Of a stretch of 64,000 bases of DNA, positions 18,245 to 27,034 are shown in pieces (the stretch's first letter is position 1; each line of letters starts with the position of its first letter). The DNA comes from Chryseobacterium jejuense (lineage in GTDB: Bacteria; Bacteroidota; Bacteroidia; Flavobacteriales; Weeksellaceae): positions 186,001-250,000 of the forward strand of contig NZ_JAGIPR010000002.1 in assembly GCF_017877355.1 (NCBI RefSeq), written 5' to 3'. Both the position numbers and the translations under genes were made by a program. The notes under the pieces are model-generated. The model saw only the letters and a list, made by a program, of their open reading frames with translations. It had not been told where the DNA came from and searched no databases.

Positions 18245-18417
18245 TTAATCAAGAATAGGTTCGCATTCTATAATAGGAGAGGGAAGGCAGAACCCACCCG
18301 TACAACATTCACCGGGATCACATTTAGGATAAGTACTTCTGCATTTTTTCATTTGTAAGCTTCCTTTTACTTCTTTTTGCTCCTTTCGGTTCAGTCTTTT
18401 AAGATTGAATTTTTCAT
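18245..18417 (-). pseudogene. Frameshifted cysteine-rich peptide gene (copy A)
   Basis: The body encodes the family pattern KRLNRKEQKEVKG as leader, then a six-cysteine core with a longer tail (C-x6-C-x4-CC-x4-C-x7-C) ending in ECEPILD. From the ATG the frame reads only MKNSILKD before a stop. One extra A in the AAAA run after codon 6 would restore MKNSILKR and a full-length peptide. The open length is one base short of a multiple of three, as expected for a single deletion. It may be a true pseudogene or a homopolymer sequencing error. It lies 30 bp downstream of copy B and has no own promoter box. Confidence 0.65.
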
Positions 18418-18447
18418 GAGAATTGATTTTACCTTAAAAGCTCAAAA

Positions 18448-18591
18448 TTATTCTTCAAAACAGATATATTCCATACATACTCCTTTGCAGCACATTCCGA
18501 AAATACATTGTGAGTGTTCTGTACATCTTGTAAGACCTGCTCCCTTAATTTGCTTTGCAGTTTCTCTGCTGATTTTCTTTAGATTTTTCAT
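18448..18591 (-). CDS. Double-glycine-type six-cysteine peptide (copy B)
   Basis: A 47-residue peptide. The leader is MKNLKKISRETAKQIKGAG (a GA/AG variant of the double-glycine site) and the core reads LTRCTEHSQC, then CC, C and C with spacing C-x5-C-x4-CC-x3-C-x4-C. The family matches what RefSeq calls 'bacteriocin-like protein' in Chryseobacterium. The C-C-CC-C-C order is that of inhibitor cystine knots. The conserved box of this family lies 50-73 bp upstream. Expected export needs a C39-peptidase ABC transporter, which is not in this window. Confidence 0.78.
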   Translation of the reverse strand: MKNLKKISRETAKQIKGAGLTRCTEHSQCIFGMCCKGVCMEYICFEE

Positions 18592-18640
18592 AGTTTTTTG
18601 GATTTAATTGTGATACTAAAATAATAAATATTTTCTAATT

Positions 18641-18664
18641 ATTCATTTGATGGTGAAAATATTT
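18641..18664 (-). promoter_or_regulatory. Conserved upstream box of peptide copy B
   Basis: A 24-bp block (plus strand ATTCATTTGATGGTGAAAAT and following bases) nearly identical to blocks upstream of copies D and E. In all three it begins 48-50 bp before the start codon. Confidence 0.6.
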
Positions 18665-18709
18665 AAATGAAAATAAGTATTTGATTTTTATTGTTTTGTA
18701 TAAATGAAA

Positions 18710-18732
18710 AACACCTGAAAAACACAGGTGTT
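18710..18732 (-). terminator. Terminator after peptide copy C
   Basis: AACACCTG/CAGGTGTT form a perfect 8-bp stem with a 7-nt loop and a T run on the minus strand. It ends the D-C transcript. Confidence 0.7.
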
Positions 18733-18749
18733 GAATTTCTTATCATAGT

Positions 18750-18893
18750 TTATTCCAAAGGGCAAGGGTATAAAACACATGTATTTCTGCAACATGATCC
18801 ACCCGGACATTCAAAATGCTCAATGCATCGTTTGATGATTCCTCCTATAATTTCTTTTTGTGCTTGTCTGCTGATTTTCTTTAAATTTTTCAT
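18750..18893 (-). CDS. Double-glycine-leader six-cysteine peptide (copy C)
   Basis: A 47-residue peptide with leader MKNLKKISRQAQKEIIGG and a core starting IIKRC, ending CVLYPCPLE. Cysteine spacing is C-x5-C-x4-CC-x3-C-x4-C. It starts 18 bp after copy D ends, with no room for its own promoter, so D and C are one transcript. The core (IEHFECPGGSCC) differs from copy D and is closest to disrupted copy F. Confidence 0.8.
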   Translation of the reverse strand: MKNLKKISRQAQKEIIGGIIKRCIEHFECPGGSCCRNTCVLYPCPLE

Positions 18894-18911
18894 GTTATTC
18901 GTTTTTAAAGC

Positions 18912-19055
18912 TTAGTATTCCAGACAAATAAACGGTGAACAAACTCCATTACAGCACCATCCCACTGGACAAGGATTGGTTTCGCTACATCTTTCAATTT
19001 TTCCGCCATTAATTTGCTTTGCAGCTTCTCTGTTGAGTTTCTTTAAATTTTTCAT
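18912..19055 (-). CDS. Double-glycine-leader six-cysteine peptide (copy D)
   Basis: A 47-residue peptide: leader MKNLKKLNREAAKQINGG, core KIERCSETNPC followed by PVGWCC, NGVC and SPFIC. All six cysteines are present at the family spacing. The leader end INGG is a textbook double-glycine cleavage site. Its upstream box lies 48 bp before the start. Leader and core are closest to copy E, suggesting a recent tandem duplication. Confidence 0.82.
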   Translation of the reverse strand: MKNLKKLNREAAKQINGGKIERCSETNPCPVGWCCNGVCSPFICLEY

Positions 19056-19102
19056 ATAATTTAGTTTTAATGTTAGACTAAAATAGTGATAATTTTTAAA
19101 TT

Positions 19103-19126
19103 AATCATTATTTGGTGAAAATATTT
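19103..19126 (-). promoter_or_regulatory. Conserved upstream box of the D-C peptide unit
   Basis: The block (plus strand AATCATTATTTGGTGAAAAT and following bases) matches the boxes before copies B and E. Between box and start codon a second conserved part reads TTTAGTCTAACATT on the minus strand in D and, nearly the same, in E. Confidence 0.6.
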
Positions 19127-19175
19127 ATTTGATAATCAGTTTGTTATGTGTTTTTTTAATTTCTGTTATAAAAAA

Positions 19176-19197
19176 AGCATCTGCGAAAACAGATGCT
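19176..19197 (-). terminator. Terminator after peptide copy E
   Basis: AGCATCTG/CAGATGCT form a perfect 8-bp stem with a 6-nt loop, followed by a T run on the minus strand. Confidence 0.75.
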
Positions 19198-19214
19198 AAA
19201 TGTATTTTTACTTT

Positions 19215-19361
19215 CTAATCTATTATGGGGCACATGTAGGGACTACAAACACCATCACAACACCATCCTATTGTACACGGTCTTGTATTGCTACATCTTG
19301 CAATAGCTCCTCCATTGATTTGCTTTGCTGCTTCTCTGTTGAGTTTTTTTAAATTTTTCAT
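19215..19361 (-). CDS. Double-glycine-leader six-cysteine peptide (copy E)
   Basis: A 48-residue peptide: leader MKNLKKLNREAAKQINGG, identical to copy D, and a core AIARCSNTRPC, TIGWCC, DGVC, SPYMC with the family cysteine spacing. It has its own upstream box and terminator and so forms a single-gene unit. Most substitutions relative to copy D lie in the core loops between the cysteines, as expected if cores diversify while leader and scaffold are held. Confidence 0.82.
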   Translation of the reverse strand: MKNLKKLNREAAKQINGGAIARCSNTRPCTIGWCCDGVCSPYMCPIID

Positions 19362-19409
19362 AGATTTTTGGTTTTAATGTTAGTCTAAAGTAATAATTTT
19401 TTTTCAATT

Positions 19410-19433
19410 ATTCATTATTTAGTGAAAATAATT
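19410..19433 (-). promoter_or_regulatory. Conserved upstream box of peptide copy E
   Basis: The plus strand reads ATTCATTATTTAGTGAAAAT and following bases, 49 bp before the start codon, matching the boxes of copies B and D. Confidence 0.6.
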
Positions 19434-19475
19434 AATTGGATATCAGTTGTTTGTTGCTATGTTTTCGAAAGAAGG

Positions 19476-19523
19476 AAAGCCTTTTTAGCATAAACGGGCA
19501 TTATGCATTGGAGGTTAAAAAGG
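19476..19523 (-). terminator. Long hairpin after peptide copy F
   Basis: Nested arms GCATAA/TTATGC and CCTTTTTA/TAAAAAGG form a long hairpin just downstream of copy F. The T tract is weak, so confidence is moderate. Confidence 0.5.
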
Positions 19524-19524
19524 A

Positions 19525-19680
19525 TTATAATTCTGGGCAAGGAGCATACATGCAAGCATTTGTGCAACATGATCCACTCGGACACTCGAAGTGATATTCA
19601 CATTTTTGAATGCCTCCATTTCTACCTCCACCCAGAATCTCTTTCTGACTGTTTCTGGTTAATTTTTTTCAATTTTTCAT
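19525..19680 (-). pseudogene. Cysteine-rich peptide gene with nonsense codon 4 (copy F)
   Basis: The frame reads MKN, then TGA, then KKLTRNSQKEILGGG as leader and a complete six-cysteine core (KCEYHFEC, CC, C, C with the C-x5-C-x4-CC-x3-C-x4-C spacing). All other copies except A have Leu (TTA or CTA) at codon 4; a single T-to-G change explains the stop. No alternative in-frame start lies before the core. The core is intact and close to copy C, so the inactivation looks recent. It is the first copy in the direction of transcription. Confidence 0.7.
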
Positions 19681-19938
19681 AATGATTTAGATTAAATATA
19701 AAACTAAAGTAATGAAAGAAGAACAGCGGTGTAGAATGATAAATATGTATTGCAGGAAAAGAGCTATGAATAACAGTTATTTTTATTAATCTGTTATACT
19801 CTTACTGATGATTGAAAAATGAATGTAAAAGAGAAAATAGAATCTGTCCAAATCATTGGCGATTCTTTTGTGAGGTAAATTGATTATGTACTCAATAAGA
19901 GTAGGGGAATCAGAACGTTAAACTTAAAACATTAAACT

Positions 19939-20487
19939 CTACAATTCCGCTTCCGTAGGCTTCAGTTTTCTCAGTTTTTTAATGATTCCTTTAATAGCTC
20001 CTTCCGTACCTATTTTTACAGAATTTACCGTAGAACCCAGAAGACGCATATTTTTACGATAAGTATCATGATCTGTTTCTGCAACCAGATTTCCATCAGC
20101 TCCAAAAAGCTTCAGGCTTACTACTACCTGATTGGAGAAAACGTATTTCCCAAAACCTACTTTAAAGTAACGTACTTTAGAAACAATCGCAAAATCTGCA
20201 TCGTTATTGGAGCAGTAGTCCATAATGGTTTGCTTATCTATACTATCAAAAGGAACCTGTACTTCTGCACGGAGCATTTTATTTCTTCTTCCGCTGAAAT
20301 TATCAGAAACGGCATCAAAGAAAGCATTGTTGGTAGGCTCCTTAATTTCATCAATATCAGGCTCTACCTCGGGATTGAAGTATAGAACTTTTTTTATTTT
20401 ATCATCGGTATTTCTTTGTGCTTGTACTGAAGTAAAGCCAATGAATAAAAAAGTAGTAACGGCTGTAAAGAATATAAATTTTCTCAT
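19939..20487 (-). CDS. Secreted protein of unknown function (182 aa)
   Basis: The N-terminus is a clear signal peptide ending VQAQ. The mature protein has a conserved-looking region (SDNFSGRRNKMLRAEVQVP, then NNDADFAIVSKVRYFKVGFGKYVFSNQVVVSLKLF) that suggests a small periplasmic or surface beta-rich domain, and a basic C-terminal helix. I do not recognise the family beyond similar proteins in Flavobacteriia. It is a single gene, divergent from rpsO. Confidence 0.78.
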   Translation of the reverse strand: MRKFIFFTAVTTFLFIGFTSVQAQRNTDDKIKKVLYFNPEVEPDIDEIKEPTNNAFFDAVSDNFSGRRNKMLRAEVQVPFDSIDKQTIMDYCSNNDADFAIVSKVRYFKVGFGKYVFSNQVVVSLKLFGADGNLVAETDHDTYRKNMRLLGSTVNSVKIGTEGAIKGIIKKLRKLKPTEAEL

Positions 20488-20594
20488 TTGTAATTCGAAT
20501 GCAAAATTACTGCCTTTTCGTTAAATTGTGTAAAATTTATTAAGAAATTTTTAACATTTTTTTCTATCAAATTTGATTTATGAAATCAATAATG

Positions 20595-20625
20595 TTTGCA
20601 GATTCAAAAAATAGTCGTAATTTTG
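20595..20625 (+). promoter_or_regulatory. rpsO promoter, Bacteroidota type
   Basis: TTTG at 20595-20598 (-33 box) and TAATTTTG at 20618-20625 (-7 box, TAnnTTTG) are separated by 19 bp, which matches the consensus of Bacteroidota primary promoters. It lies 36 bp before the rpsO start. Confidence 0.75.
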
Positions 20626-20660
20626 CACCCGTTACATAATAATCATTAAACAATATTGGA

Positions 20661-20930
20661 ATGTACTTAACAACAGACAAAAAGCAGGAAATTTTCGCAC
20701 AACACGGGAAATCTGCACAAGACACAGGAAGCGCAGAAGGACAAATCGCTCTTTTCACTTTCAGAATTAATCACTTATCTCAACACCTAAAGGCTAACCG
20801 TCACGATTTCAACACAGAGAGATCTCTAGTGAAATTGGTAGGTAAGAGAAAAAGTTTACTAGATTACCTTAAGAAAAAAGATATCGCAAGATATAGAGCA
20901 ATTATTGCTGCATTAGGACTAAGAAAATAA
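20661..20930 (+). CDS. rpsO: 30S ribosomal protein S15
   Basis: An 89-residue protein of exact S15 length, with the family helix pattern and the conserved HDFNTERSLVKLVGKRKSLLDYLKKKD and RYRAIIAALGLRK segments. It binds 16S rRNA early in 30S assembly. In many bacteria rpsO and pnp are adjacent; here pnp lies 3.7 kb downstream with unrelated genes between. A terminator follows within 25 bp. Confidence 0.98.
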   Translation: MYLTTDKKQEIFAQHGKSAQDTGSAEGQIALFTFRINHLSQHLKANRHDFNTERSLVKLVGKRKSLLDYLKKKDIARYRAIIAALGLRK

Positions 20931-20950
20931 TCTATAAAGATTTTCAAAAT

Positions 20951-20980
20951 AAAGCAACTTCGAAAGAGGTTGCTTTTTTT
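20951..20980 (+). terminator. rpsO terminator
   Basis: AAAGCAACTTC pairs with GAGGTTGCTTT (one wobble) around a short GAAA-type loop, followed by a T run. Confidence 0.88.
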
Positions 20981-21143
20981 GTTGCTTATGTCCCGTCCTG
21001 AAATAAGTTGATATGTAAACGTACTACTCAATTTTTTCATCCTCTATTTTCTACGCAAAAATATTGCGCACTATCTTTATTACTTTGCACTATCAAAAAA
21101 TAAATAGCCTGGAAATAGGATTAACATAAAAATCAAAATAATT

Positions 21144-21914
21144 ATGAAAATACGTTTCAAAGACAAAGAAATAGCTATAAGTGTAAATGCGCTTCAGAAC
21201 GAGTATAAAGTTGTTGCTAAAGAAAAAGATCGGCAGGGTGAATATGTTTATACCTATTTTAATGATGAGTTGCATGTAATGAAAATATCAGATAGTTATA
21301 TTGAAATTACCGATGATGATATGTCTGATATGGTACAGAGAAATGAGCTTGGTTTTGGGAGTGAATTTTATATTAATGAATTTTTTATACAATTGTTACC
21401 TTTAAATAATGGGCATTTTATAGATATAAGCCATATTTGGTCAGCAAGCAAGGTGTTCAGATATTTCGAAAAATATAATTATCAAATTCCGGATTCTTAT
21501 AGAGATAAAGCTTTGAACGAAAATTATAAGATGGGACTTATTGAAGGTTTTCTGATGGCTATAAGACCTTATATGGAACGAAAATTTATAGGTGGAAATT
21601 ATTTTGAAAGTTTCAAATTCTATAAAGGAAAAGCAGTCTCGGAAATTGAGCTTGAAATTAATGATAGTCTTGAAGAACTGAATATCATAGAATATAAACA
21701 ACTTTTGAAGAATTTTATTGAAAAATATTTACATGATACTGAGGGAAATGCCTACAACTCCAAAGGATTTTCTAATACACTTTTTGCATTAATTGATGCT
21801 CTTTTTATCTACAATATCACCCGTATTTTTTCCTATAAAACCTTCTATGATAATTGTTTTGTCATAGAACATCAGAGTGAATATTATTACTTAAATCAGT
21901 TCTGGTGGGGATAA
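21144..21914 (+). CDS. Uncharacterised 256-residue protein
   Basis: A cytosolic protein with no signal peptide or membrane segment. The N-terminal part looks beta-rich (KIRFKDKEIAISVNAL, YVYTYFNDELHVMKI); the rest is helical and aromatic, with a short Tyr- and Trp-rich end (YYYLNQFWWG). I do not recognise the family. The region is more AT-rich than its neighbours, which may mean it was acquired. No toxin partner is visible beside it. Confidence 0.7.
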   Translation: MKIRFKDKEIAISVNALQNEYKVVAKEKDRQGEYVYTYFNDELHVMKISDSYIEITDDDMSDMVQRNELGFGSEFYINEFFIQLLPLNNGHFIDISHIWSASKVFRYFEKYNYQIPDSYRDKALNENYKMGLIEGFLMAIRPYMERKFIGGNYFESFKFYKGKAVSEIELEINDSLEELNIIEYKQLLKNFIEKYLHDTEGNAYNSKGFSNTLFALIDALFIYNITRIFSYKTFYDNCFVIEHQSEYYYLNQFWWG

Positions 21915-21962
21915 GCTTTCGATTTGATGTATTGGGTTAATTCACTTTAATATCTAATTATT

Positions 21963-22316
21963 TCACTTTTTCCCAATCTTCCCCAAATGTGTATTCTGAA
22001 AGCTATCCGGATATTTCAATCCATAGCCTAATATCCTGTCAAATGCAGAGTGTGAAAATAAAATAGCTCCTATCATCTGTAAATAGGGTATGGATAAGGT
22101 GACCCCAACAAGATAGACTATAACAGCTACACCAAAATGATGAAACAGGTTGTAACAGAATGCACCAACTTTATTATTAATTGTATATCCCAGCATGGAA
22201 ATATCAGGAGCAAGGAACAAAGCTGCAAACCACCACCATGAATATCCTGTTTGGGAAAAGGCCAGAATTCCAAGGACTAAAAAAGCTGTGTATTCAAGTT
22301 TTAATTGGATGTTCAT
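21963..22316 (-). CDS. DUF4260 membrane protein
   Basis: A 117-residue protein with about four hydrophobic helices. The family signature near the C-terminus reads FSHSAFDRILGYGLKYPDSFQNTHLG, as in DUF4260 proteins, and the N-terminal part has FLAPDISMLGY. Function is unknown for the family. Single gene. Confidence 0.85.
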   Translation of the reverse strand: MNIQLKLEYTAFLVLGILAFSQTGYSWWWFAALFLAPDISMLGYTINNKVGAFCYNLFHHFGVAVIVYLVGVTLSIPYLQMIGAILFSHSAFDRILGYGLKYPDSFQNTHLGKIGKK

Positions 22317-22803
22317 CAGAAAAAATTTAAGTGATCTATAAAATAGGTCGGAATTTCAGAAACAAAGTTACATACTGAGCGTATTGAAAGGCGAAATACC
22401 ACTATTTGCTATAAGAATAATACAATAAATTCGGTTATTTATAGCTATTAAAAAGCAAATTCAAATATCTGCGGAATCAGTGAGATCTGCAAGAGAAATT
22501 TAGATTCCACGCTACACTTCGTTACGCTCTGAATGACAAAAATGGTTATTCTATTAATTAGCTATGGAATATCAAAATTTTATCTTTGATAAAATTCTTG
22601 TGCCCTATAGCAGTAAATCTGTCAAAAATCTTAGCGACTTAGCACTTTTCAACATTATTTTAGCTACAAATACACGAATGAAATAATGCTTTTATTAATG
22701 TATGTGCTTTAAAATATGAGAGCTATCATCACTAAGATACTAGACAAAAAATAGGCTGTTCCAGAGATGAAACAGCCTATAAATTTATTTATATGTATAT
22801 TAT
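22317..22803. other. Intergenic region with degenerate dispersed repeat
   Basis: No gene is seen. At about 22466-22505 there is a block (ATCTGCGGAATCAGTGAGAT and following) that resembles blocks at 50752-50790 and, inverted, at about 59305-59350. A stretch near 22510-22545 reads like a decayed repeat. The gluP terminator is at the right end. Confidence 0.5.
22751..22780 (-). terminator. Terminator of the sugar permease gene
   Basis: ATAGGCTGTT and AACAGCCTAT form a perfect 10-bp stem around a 10-nt loop, with a T run on the minus strand. Confidence 0.82.
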
Positions 22804-24222
22804 TTAATGTCCTGTTTTAGCTTCAGTGCTTTCCACATGCCCAAGGTATTTGCTGCAGTAAGCTCCAAAAATTAAGATCACCAGATAACAGAATACAGGA
22901 ATAATGAATGAATGCTGTACTCCAAACTGATCGGCAAGATAACCCTGGAAAATAGGAACGATAGCGCCTCCTAAAATCGCCATTACTACTAAGGATGATC
23001 CCTGGCTTGTATATTTTCCTAATCCTGAAATGGCTAAAGTATAGATGTTAGAGAACATAATGGAGTTGAAAATTCCGATTCCTAAAACACTGTACATTGC
23101 CATTTCTCCATGGTTAACCATTGTGGAAATCAATAGAATAACATTAATGGCAGCAAAAATAGAAAGCGTTCTTGCCGGAGCAGCTTTTCCTACAAAGAAG
23201 GCTGCAAAATTCAGTAATATGAATACCAGAAAGAAGCTGATTTGTTCAAAGCTAAGGTTGACAATGCTGAAGATGACAAGGAAGACTACTGCTGCAGCTC
23301 CTAACATAAAAACGGCTTTTTTAGCCTGGCTAATAGAGTGGTTTAATGAAATGGCTCCTAAGAAACGTCCGATCATCGCTCCTCCCCAATATAAGGAAAG
23401 ATAATTTTTACTGATCGCTTCGTTGAATTTCATGGTTTCTTCAAGAAAACTGATAATGAAACTTCCTACGGCTACTTCACCACCAACATAGCAAAACATA
23501 GCAAAAACTCCGAATTTTAAGTGGTTGAATTTCAGAGCGCCCCAACCTTGAACCGTTTCTTCAGTTTCTGTTTGAAATGAAGGAAGCTTTACCCTTGAAA
23601 TTAATAATCCTACTAATAGAAGTATTGCTGCAAAGATTAAATAAGGAATTCTTGTTGCTACTGCACTGAAAGTTCCGTCCGGCTCAGAAAATAATTCAAA
23701 AATTAAATGTCCACCCAATACCGGAGCAATTGTTGTCCCGAAGGCATTGAAAGCCTGGGTCATATTCAATCGGCTGGATGCAGAATCTTCTGAACCAAGT
23801 AATGAAACGTAGGCATTGGCAGTGATCTGTAACACGGTAAATCCTAAGCCTAAAATAAATAAAGCCCCCAGAAATAAAGGATAATAAGAGAATGTTGCTG
23901 CCGGGTAAAACAGGATACAGCCTAATGCTGCCAAACCGATTCCGAACAAAATTCCTTTTTTATATCCCACTTTGTTGATGGGGTCACCTTTAGAAATGGA
24001 AATCAGAAAATAAATCAGAGATCCGATAAAGTAAGCTCCGAAGAAACAGAACTGTACCAGCATGGATTCGAAAAAGGTGAGTTTGAAGAGTTGTTTCAGA
24101 TAGGGGATCAAAATATCATTCATGCAGGTGATGAATCCCCACATAAAAAACAGCAGGGTGATGGTAATCAATGGAACCGTATAATTCCTGCTTTGAGTTT
24201 GTACTTCTTTATTCATAAACAT
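22804..24222 (-). CDS. gluP: Sugar MFS transporter, GluP/FucP family
   Basis: A 472-residue protein with about 12 membrane helices. The N-terminus has the FucP/GluP signature FFMWGFITCMNDILIPYLK, and helix 4-5 shows the LQITANAYVSLLG segment and SRLNMTQAFNAFGTTIAP of glucose/galactose permeases. It imports hexoses with protons or sodium. A second start, Met at 24216, would remove two residues. Substrate is by family. A glucokinase gene lies 36 kb away at 60430, so the two are not an operon. Confidence 0.88.
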   Translation of the reverse strand: MFMNKEVQTQSRNYTVPLITITLLFFMWGFITCMNDILIPYLKQLFKLTFFESMLVQFCFFGAYFIGSLIYFLISISKGDPINKVGYKKGILFGIGLAALGCILFYPAATFSYYPLFLGALFILGLGFTVLQITANAYVSLLGSEDSASSRLNMTQAFNAFGTTIAPVLGGHLIFELFSEPDGTFSAVATRIPYLIFAAILLLVGLLISRVKLPSFQTETEETVQGWGALKFNHLKFGVFAMFCYVGGEVAVGSFIISFLEETMKFNEAISKNYLSLYWGGAMIGRFLGAISLNHSISQAKKAVFMLGAAAVVFLVIFSIVNLSFEQISFFLVFILLNFAAFFVGKAAPARTLSIFAAINVILLISTMVNHGEMAMYSVLGIGIFNSIMFSNIYTLAISGLGKYTSQGSSLVVMAILGGAIVPIFQGYLADQFGVQHSFIIPVFCYLVILIFGAYCSKYLGHVESTEAKTGH

Positions 24223-24639
24223 TTATTTATTCCTTAGCTTTTCTGCCTACAGCATCTATTTGTTGAAGCAGGGCAAATATAGGGATCAGCCCAGGGTTCT
24301 GCAATTATTTTAAGTTTTTTTACAATGGAATTTATACTTTTTATGTGATTAAAATATTATTTCCATTTTTTGAGACAATAATACAAAAACACTAGAGTTT
24401 TTCAATACAATATCATAAAAAATAGTGTTTTATTTTCAGAAATGATGAGGATGTTTGAATTGCGGATGTTAATTTTTGAAACTTTCATAAAACTGATAGC
24501 CAAATTTTTGTATTTTGACAGCCTATTTATGCAATTGAAAAATTTAATATATCATTATTATATAGTACCTTTGCACACGAAATTTAAAGAGTTTAAATAT
24601 TAATTCATACTCAATACGGAGTATTAAGAAGACAAATTT
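24223..24639. other. Intergenic region with pnp promoter and an inverted repeat
   Basis: No gene is seen. AAAACACTA at 24386-24394 and its exact complement at 24423-24431 form a widely spaced inverted repeat. The pnp -7 box is near the right end. Confidence 0.5.
24566..24573 (+). promoter_or_regulatory. pnp promoter -7 box
   Basis: TACCTTTG matches TAnnTTTG exactly and lies 66 bp before the pnp start. No -33 TTTG is found at the usual spacing. Confidence 0.55.
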
Positions 24640-26925
24640 ATGAGTATACCTCAAGCGTTTACAGAAATGATTACTCTTGCTGATGGCAGAGAAATCACTA
24701 TTGAAACAGGGAAATTAGCAAAGCAGGCTGATGGATCTGTGGTAGTAAAAATGGGTGGAACAATGCTTTTAGCAACTGTTGTAGCCAATAAAGAAGCAAA
24801 TCCTGGTGTAGATTTTTTACCTTTAACAGTAGATTACAGAGAAAAATTCTATGCAGGTGGAAGAATTCCTGGAAACTTCTTCCGTAGAGAAGCAAGACCT
24901 TCTGATCAGGAAATTTTAACAATGAGATTGGTAGACCGAGTATTGCGTCCACTTTTCCCTGAAGATTTCCATGCTGAAGTTCAGGTAATGATTTCTTTAA
25001 TTTCTTATGACGGAAAAACAATTCCTGATGATTTAGCTGGTTTAGCAGCTTCTGCAGCGATTGCAATTACTGATATCCCTTTCAACGGACCTATGTCTGA
25101 AGTAAGAGTGGTAAGATTTGACGGACAACTTTCTATCAATCCAAGTTATGAAGAATTGAAAAATTCTGAATTAGATATTATGGTTGGAGCTACTAAAGAC
25201 TCCATCGTAATGGTAGAAGGAGAAATGAAAGAAATTTCTGAGCAGGAAATGTTAGAAGCTATTAATTTTGGTCATGCTGAAATTAAAAAGCAAATTGAGG
25301 CTCAGGAGAGATTAGCAGAAAAAGTAGGTAAAGCTTTCCCTAAAAGAGAATATTCTCACGAAAATCACGACGAAGAAATTCGTGAAAAAGTATGGAAAGA
25401 GACTTACGATAAAGTATATGAAGTAGCAAGAACTCCATCTGGAAAAGAGGAGAGAGGTGAGAAATTCAAAGCAGTTCGTGAAGAATTCTTAGCTCAATAT
25501 GCTGATAATGAAGAGGAGTTGGAAAGAGTAACGCCTTTCGTAAAAGTATATTATCATGATGTAGAGAAAGAAGCAATGCGTCAGATGATCCTGGAAGACA
25601 ATATCCGTCTTGATGGTCGTGACCCTCAGACTATCCGTCCGATCTGGTCGGAAATTGACTACCTTCCGGGAGCTCACGGTTCTGCAGTGTTTACAAGAGG
25701 TGAAACTCAGTCTTTAACAGCAGTAACTTTAGGTTCTGTAAAAGATGCTAACATGGTAGACAGCGTAATCACACAACATGACGAAAAATTCTTCCTACAT
25801 TATAACTTCCCTCCATTCTCAACGGGTGAAGCTAGACCTTTAAGAGGAACTTCAAGAAGAGAAGTAGGACACGGTAACCTTGCTCAAAGAGCATTACAGG
25901 CAGTTATTCCTGAAGAAAATCCTTATACAATCAGAATTGTTTCTGACATCCTTGAATCTAACGGTTCATCTTCAATGGCAACAGTTTGTGCAGGAACATT
26001 AGCACTAATGGATGCTGGGGTACAGATTACAAAACCTGTTTCCGGTATTGCAATGGGATTGATCACAGATGCAAAATCGGGTAAATTCACTGTGCTTTCT
26101 GATATCTTAGGAGATGAAGATCACCTTGGAGATATGGACTTTAAAGTAACAGGTACTGCAGACGGTATCACTGCTTGCCAGATGGATATCAAAATTCAGG
26201 GACTTTCTATGGATATCATGGAAAAAGCTTTGATGCAGGCTAGAGATGGAAGATTACACATCTTAAATAAAATTACTGAAACTATTTCTGAACCAAGAGC
26301 TGATGTGAAGCCTCATGCTCCGAAAATGGTTGTAATGGAGATCGCAAAAGACTTCATTGGTGCTGTAATCGGGCCTGGTGGAAAAATTATTCAGCAGATG
26401 CAGAAAGATACAGATACCGTTATTGCTATTGAAGAAGTTGGTGAGATCGGACGTATTGAAATTGCAGGAACAGACAGAGAAAAGATCAATGCTGCTGTTG
26501 CTAAGATCAATGAAATTACTTTCGTACCGGTTGTAGGTGAAGTTTACAAAGGTAAAGTAGTGAAAGTAATGGATTTCGGAGCTTTCGTTGCTATTGCTAA
26601 AGGAACAGAAGGTCTTCTTCACATTTCTGAAATTGAATGGGCTCGTTTAGACAAAGTTCCTTATGCTGAAGGTGATGAAGTAGAAGTTAAATTTATGGGT
26701 TATGATGATCGTAAGAAAATGAAGCTTTCCCGTAAAGTTCTTTTACCAAGACCTGAAAGAACTGAAAGACCTGAAAGATCTGAAAGACCAGAGGGTCAAG
26801 GTAGACCAGACGGACAAAGAAGACCAGAGGGGCAAAGAAGACCGGATGGACAGAGAAGACCGGAAGGACAAAAACCACAAGCTGAAAAACCAGCTGAAGA
26901 TCAAACACCTTCTACTGAAGCTTAA
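24640..26925 (+). CDS. pnp: Polyribonucleotide nucleotidyltransferase (PNPase)
   Basis: A 761-residue protein with the full PNPase layout: two RNase PH domains (first with [20 protein letters not shown], second with [20 protein letters not shown]), a KH domain ([16 protein letters not shown]) and an S1 domain ([20 protein letters not shown]). It degrades RNA phosphorolytically as part of mRNA turnover. The C-terminal 55 residues are a low-complexity tail of RPE/RPDGQR repeats ending in an acidic stretch, longer than in E. coli. It has its own promoter and terminator. Confidence 0.98.
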   Translation: MSIPQAFTEMITLADGREITIETGKLAKQADGSVVVKMGGTMLLATVVANKEANPGVDFLPLTVDYREKFYAGGRIPGNFFRREARPSDQEILTMRLVDRVLRPLFPEDFHAEVQVMISLISYDGKTIPDDLAGLAASAAIAITDIPFNGPMSEVRVVRFDGQLSINPSYEELKNSELDIMVGATKDSIVMVEGEMKEISEQEMLEAINFGHAEIKKQIEAQERLAEKVGKAFPKREYSHENHDEEIREKVWKETYDKVYEVARTPSGKEERGEKFKAVREEFLAQYADNEEELERVTPFVKVYYHDVEKEAMRQMILEDNIRLDGRDPQTIRPIWSEIDYLPGAHGSAVFTRGETQSLTAVTLGSVKDANMVDSVITQHDEKFFLHYNFPPFSTGEARPLRGTSRREVGHGNLAQRALQAVIPEENPYTIRIVSDILESNGSSSMATVCAGTLALMDAGVQITKPVSGIAMGLITDAKSGKFTVLSDILGDEDHLGDMDFKVTGTADGITACQMDIKIQGLSMDIMEKALMQARDGRLHILNKITETISEPRADVKPHAPKMVVMEIAKDFIGAVIGPGGKIIQQMQKDTDTVIAIEEVGEIGRIEIAGTDREKINAAVAKINEITFVPVVGEVYKGKVVKVMDFGAFVAIAKGTEGLLHISEIEWARLDKVPYAEGDEVEVKFMGYDDRKKMKLSRKVLLPRPERTERPERSERPEGQGRPDGQRRPEGQRRPDGQRRPEGQKPQAEKPAEDQTPSTEA

Positions 26926-26948
26926 GAAAATTATTCTTAGATATAAAG

Positions 26949-26976
26949 AAATCCCTCTATTTTGAGGGATTTTTGT
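26949..26976 (+). terminator. pnp terminator
   Basis: AAATCCCTC and GAGGGATTT form a perfect stem with a 6-nt loop and a T run. Confidence 0.88.
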
Positions 26977-27034
26977 TTTACAGAGGTATTATTATACTTG
27001 TTTTTCAATAAACAATACAACAACTCTTCATACT

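Noticed and set aside
18377..18915. Plus-strand frames over the peptide genes
   Set aside because: They are opposite to the peptide genes, share their cysteine codons in reverse, and have no recognisable product.
19818..19877. 19-codon frame upstream of the peptide cluster
   Set aside because: Too short, no family pattern, no promoter or terminator evidence.
26693..26908. Minus-strand frame over the pnp tail
   Set aside because: A shadow of the repetitive C-terminal tail of PNPase.
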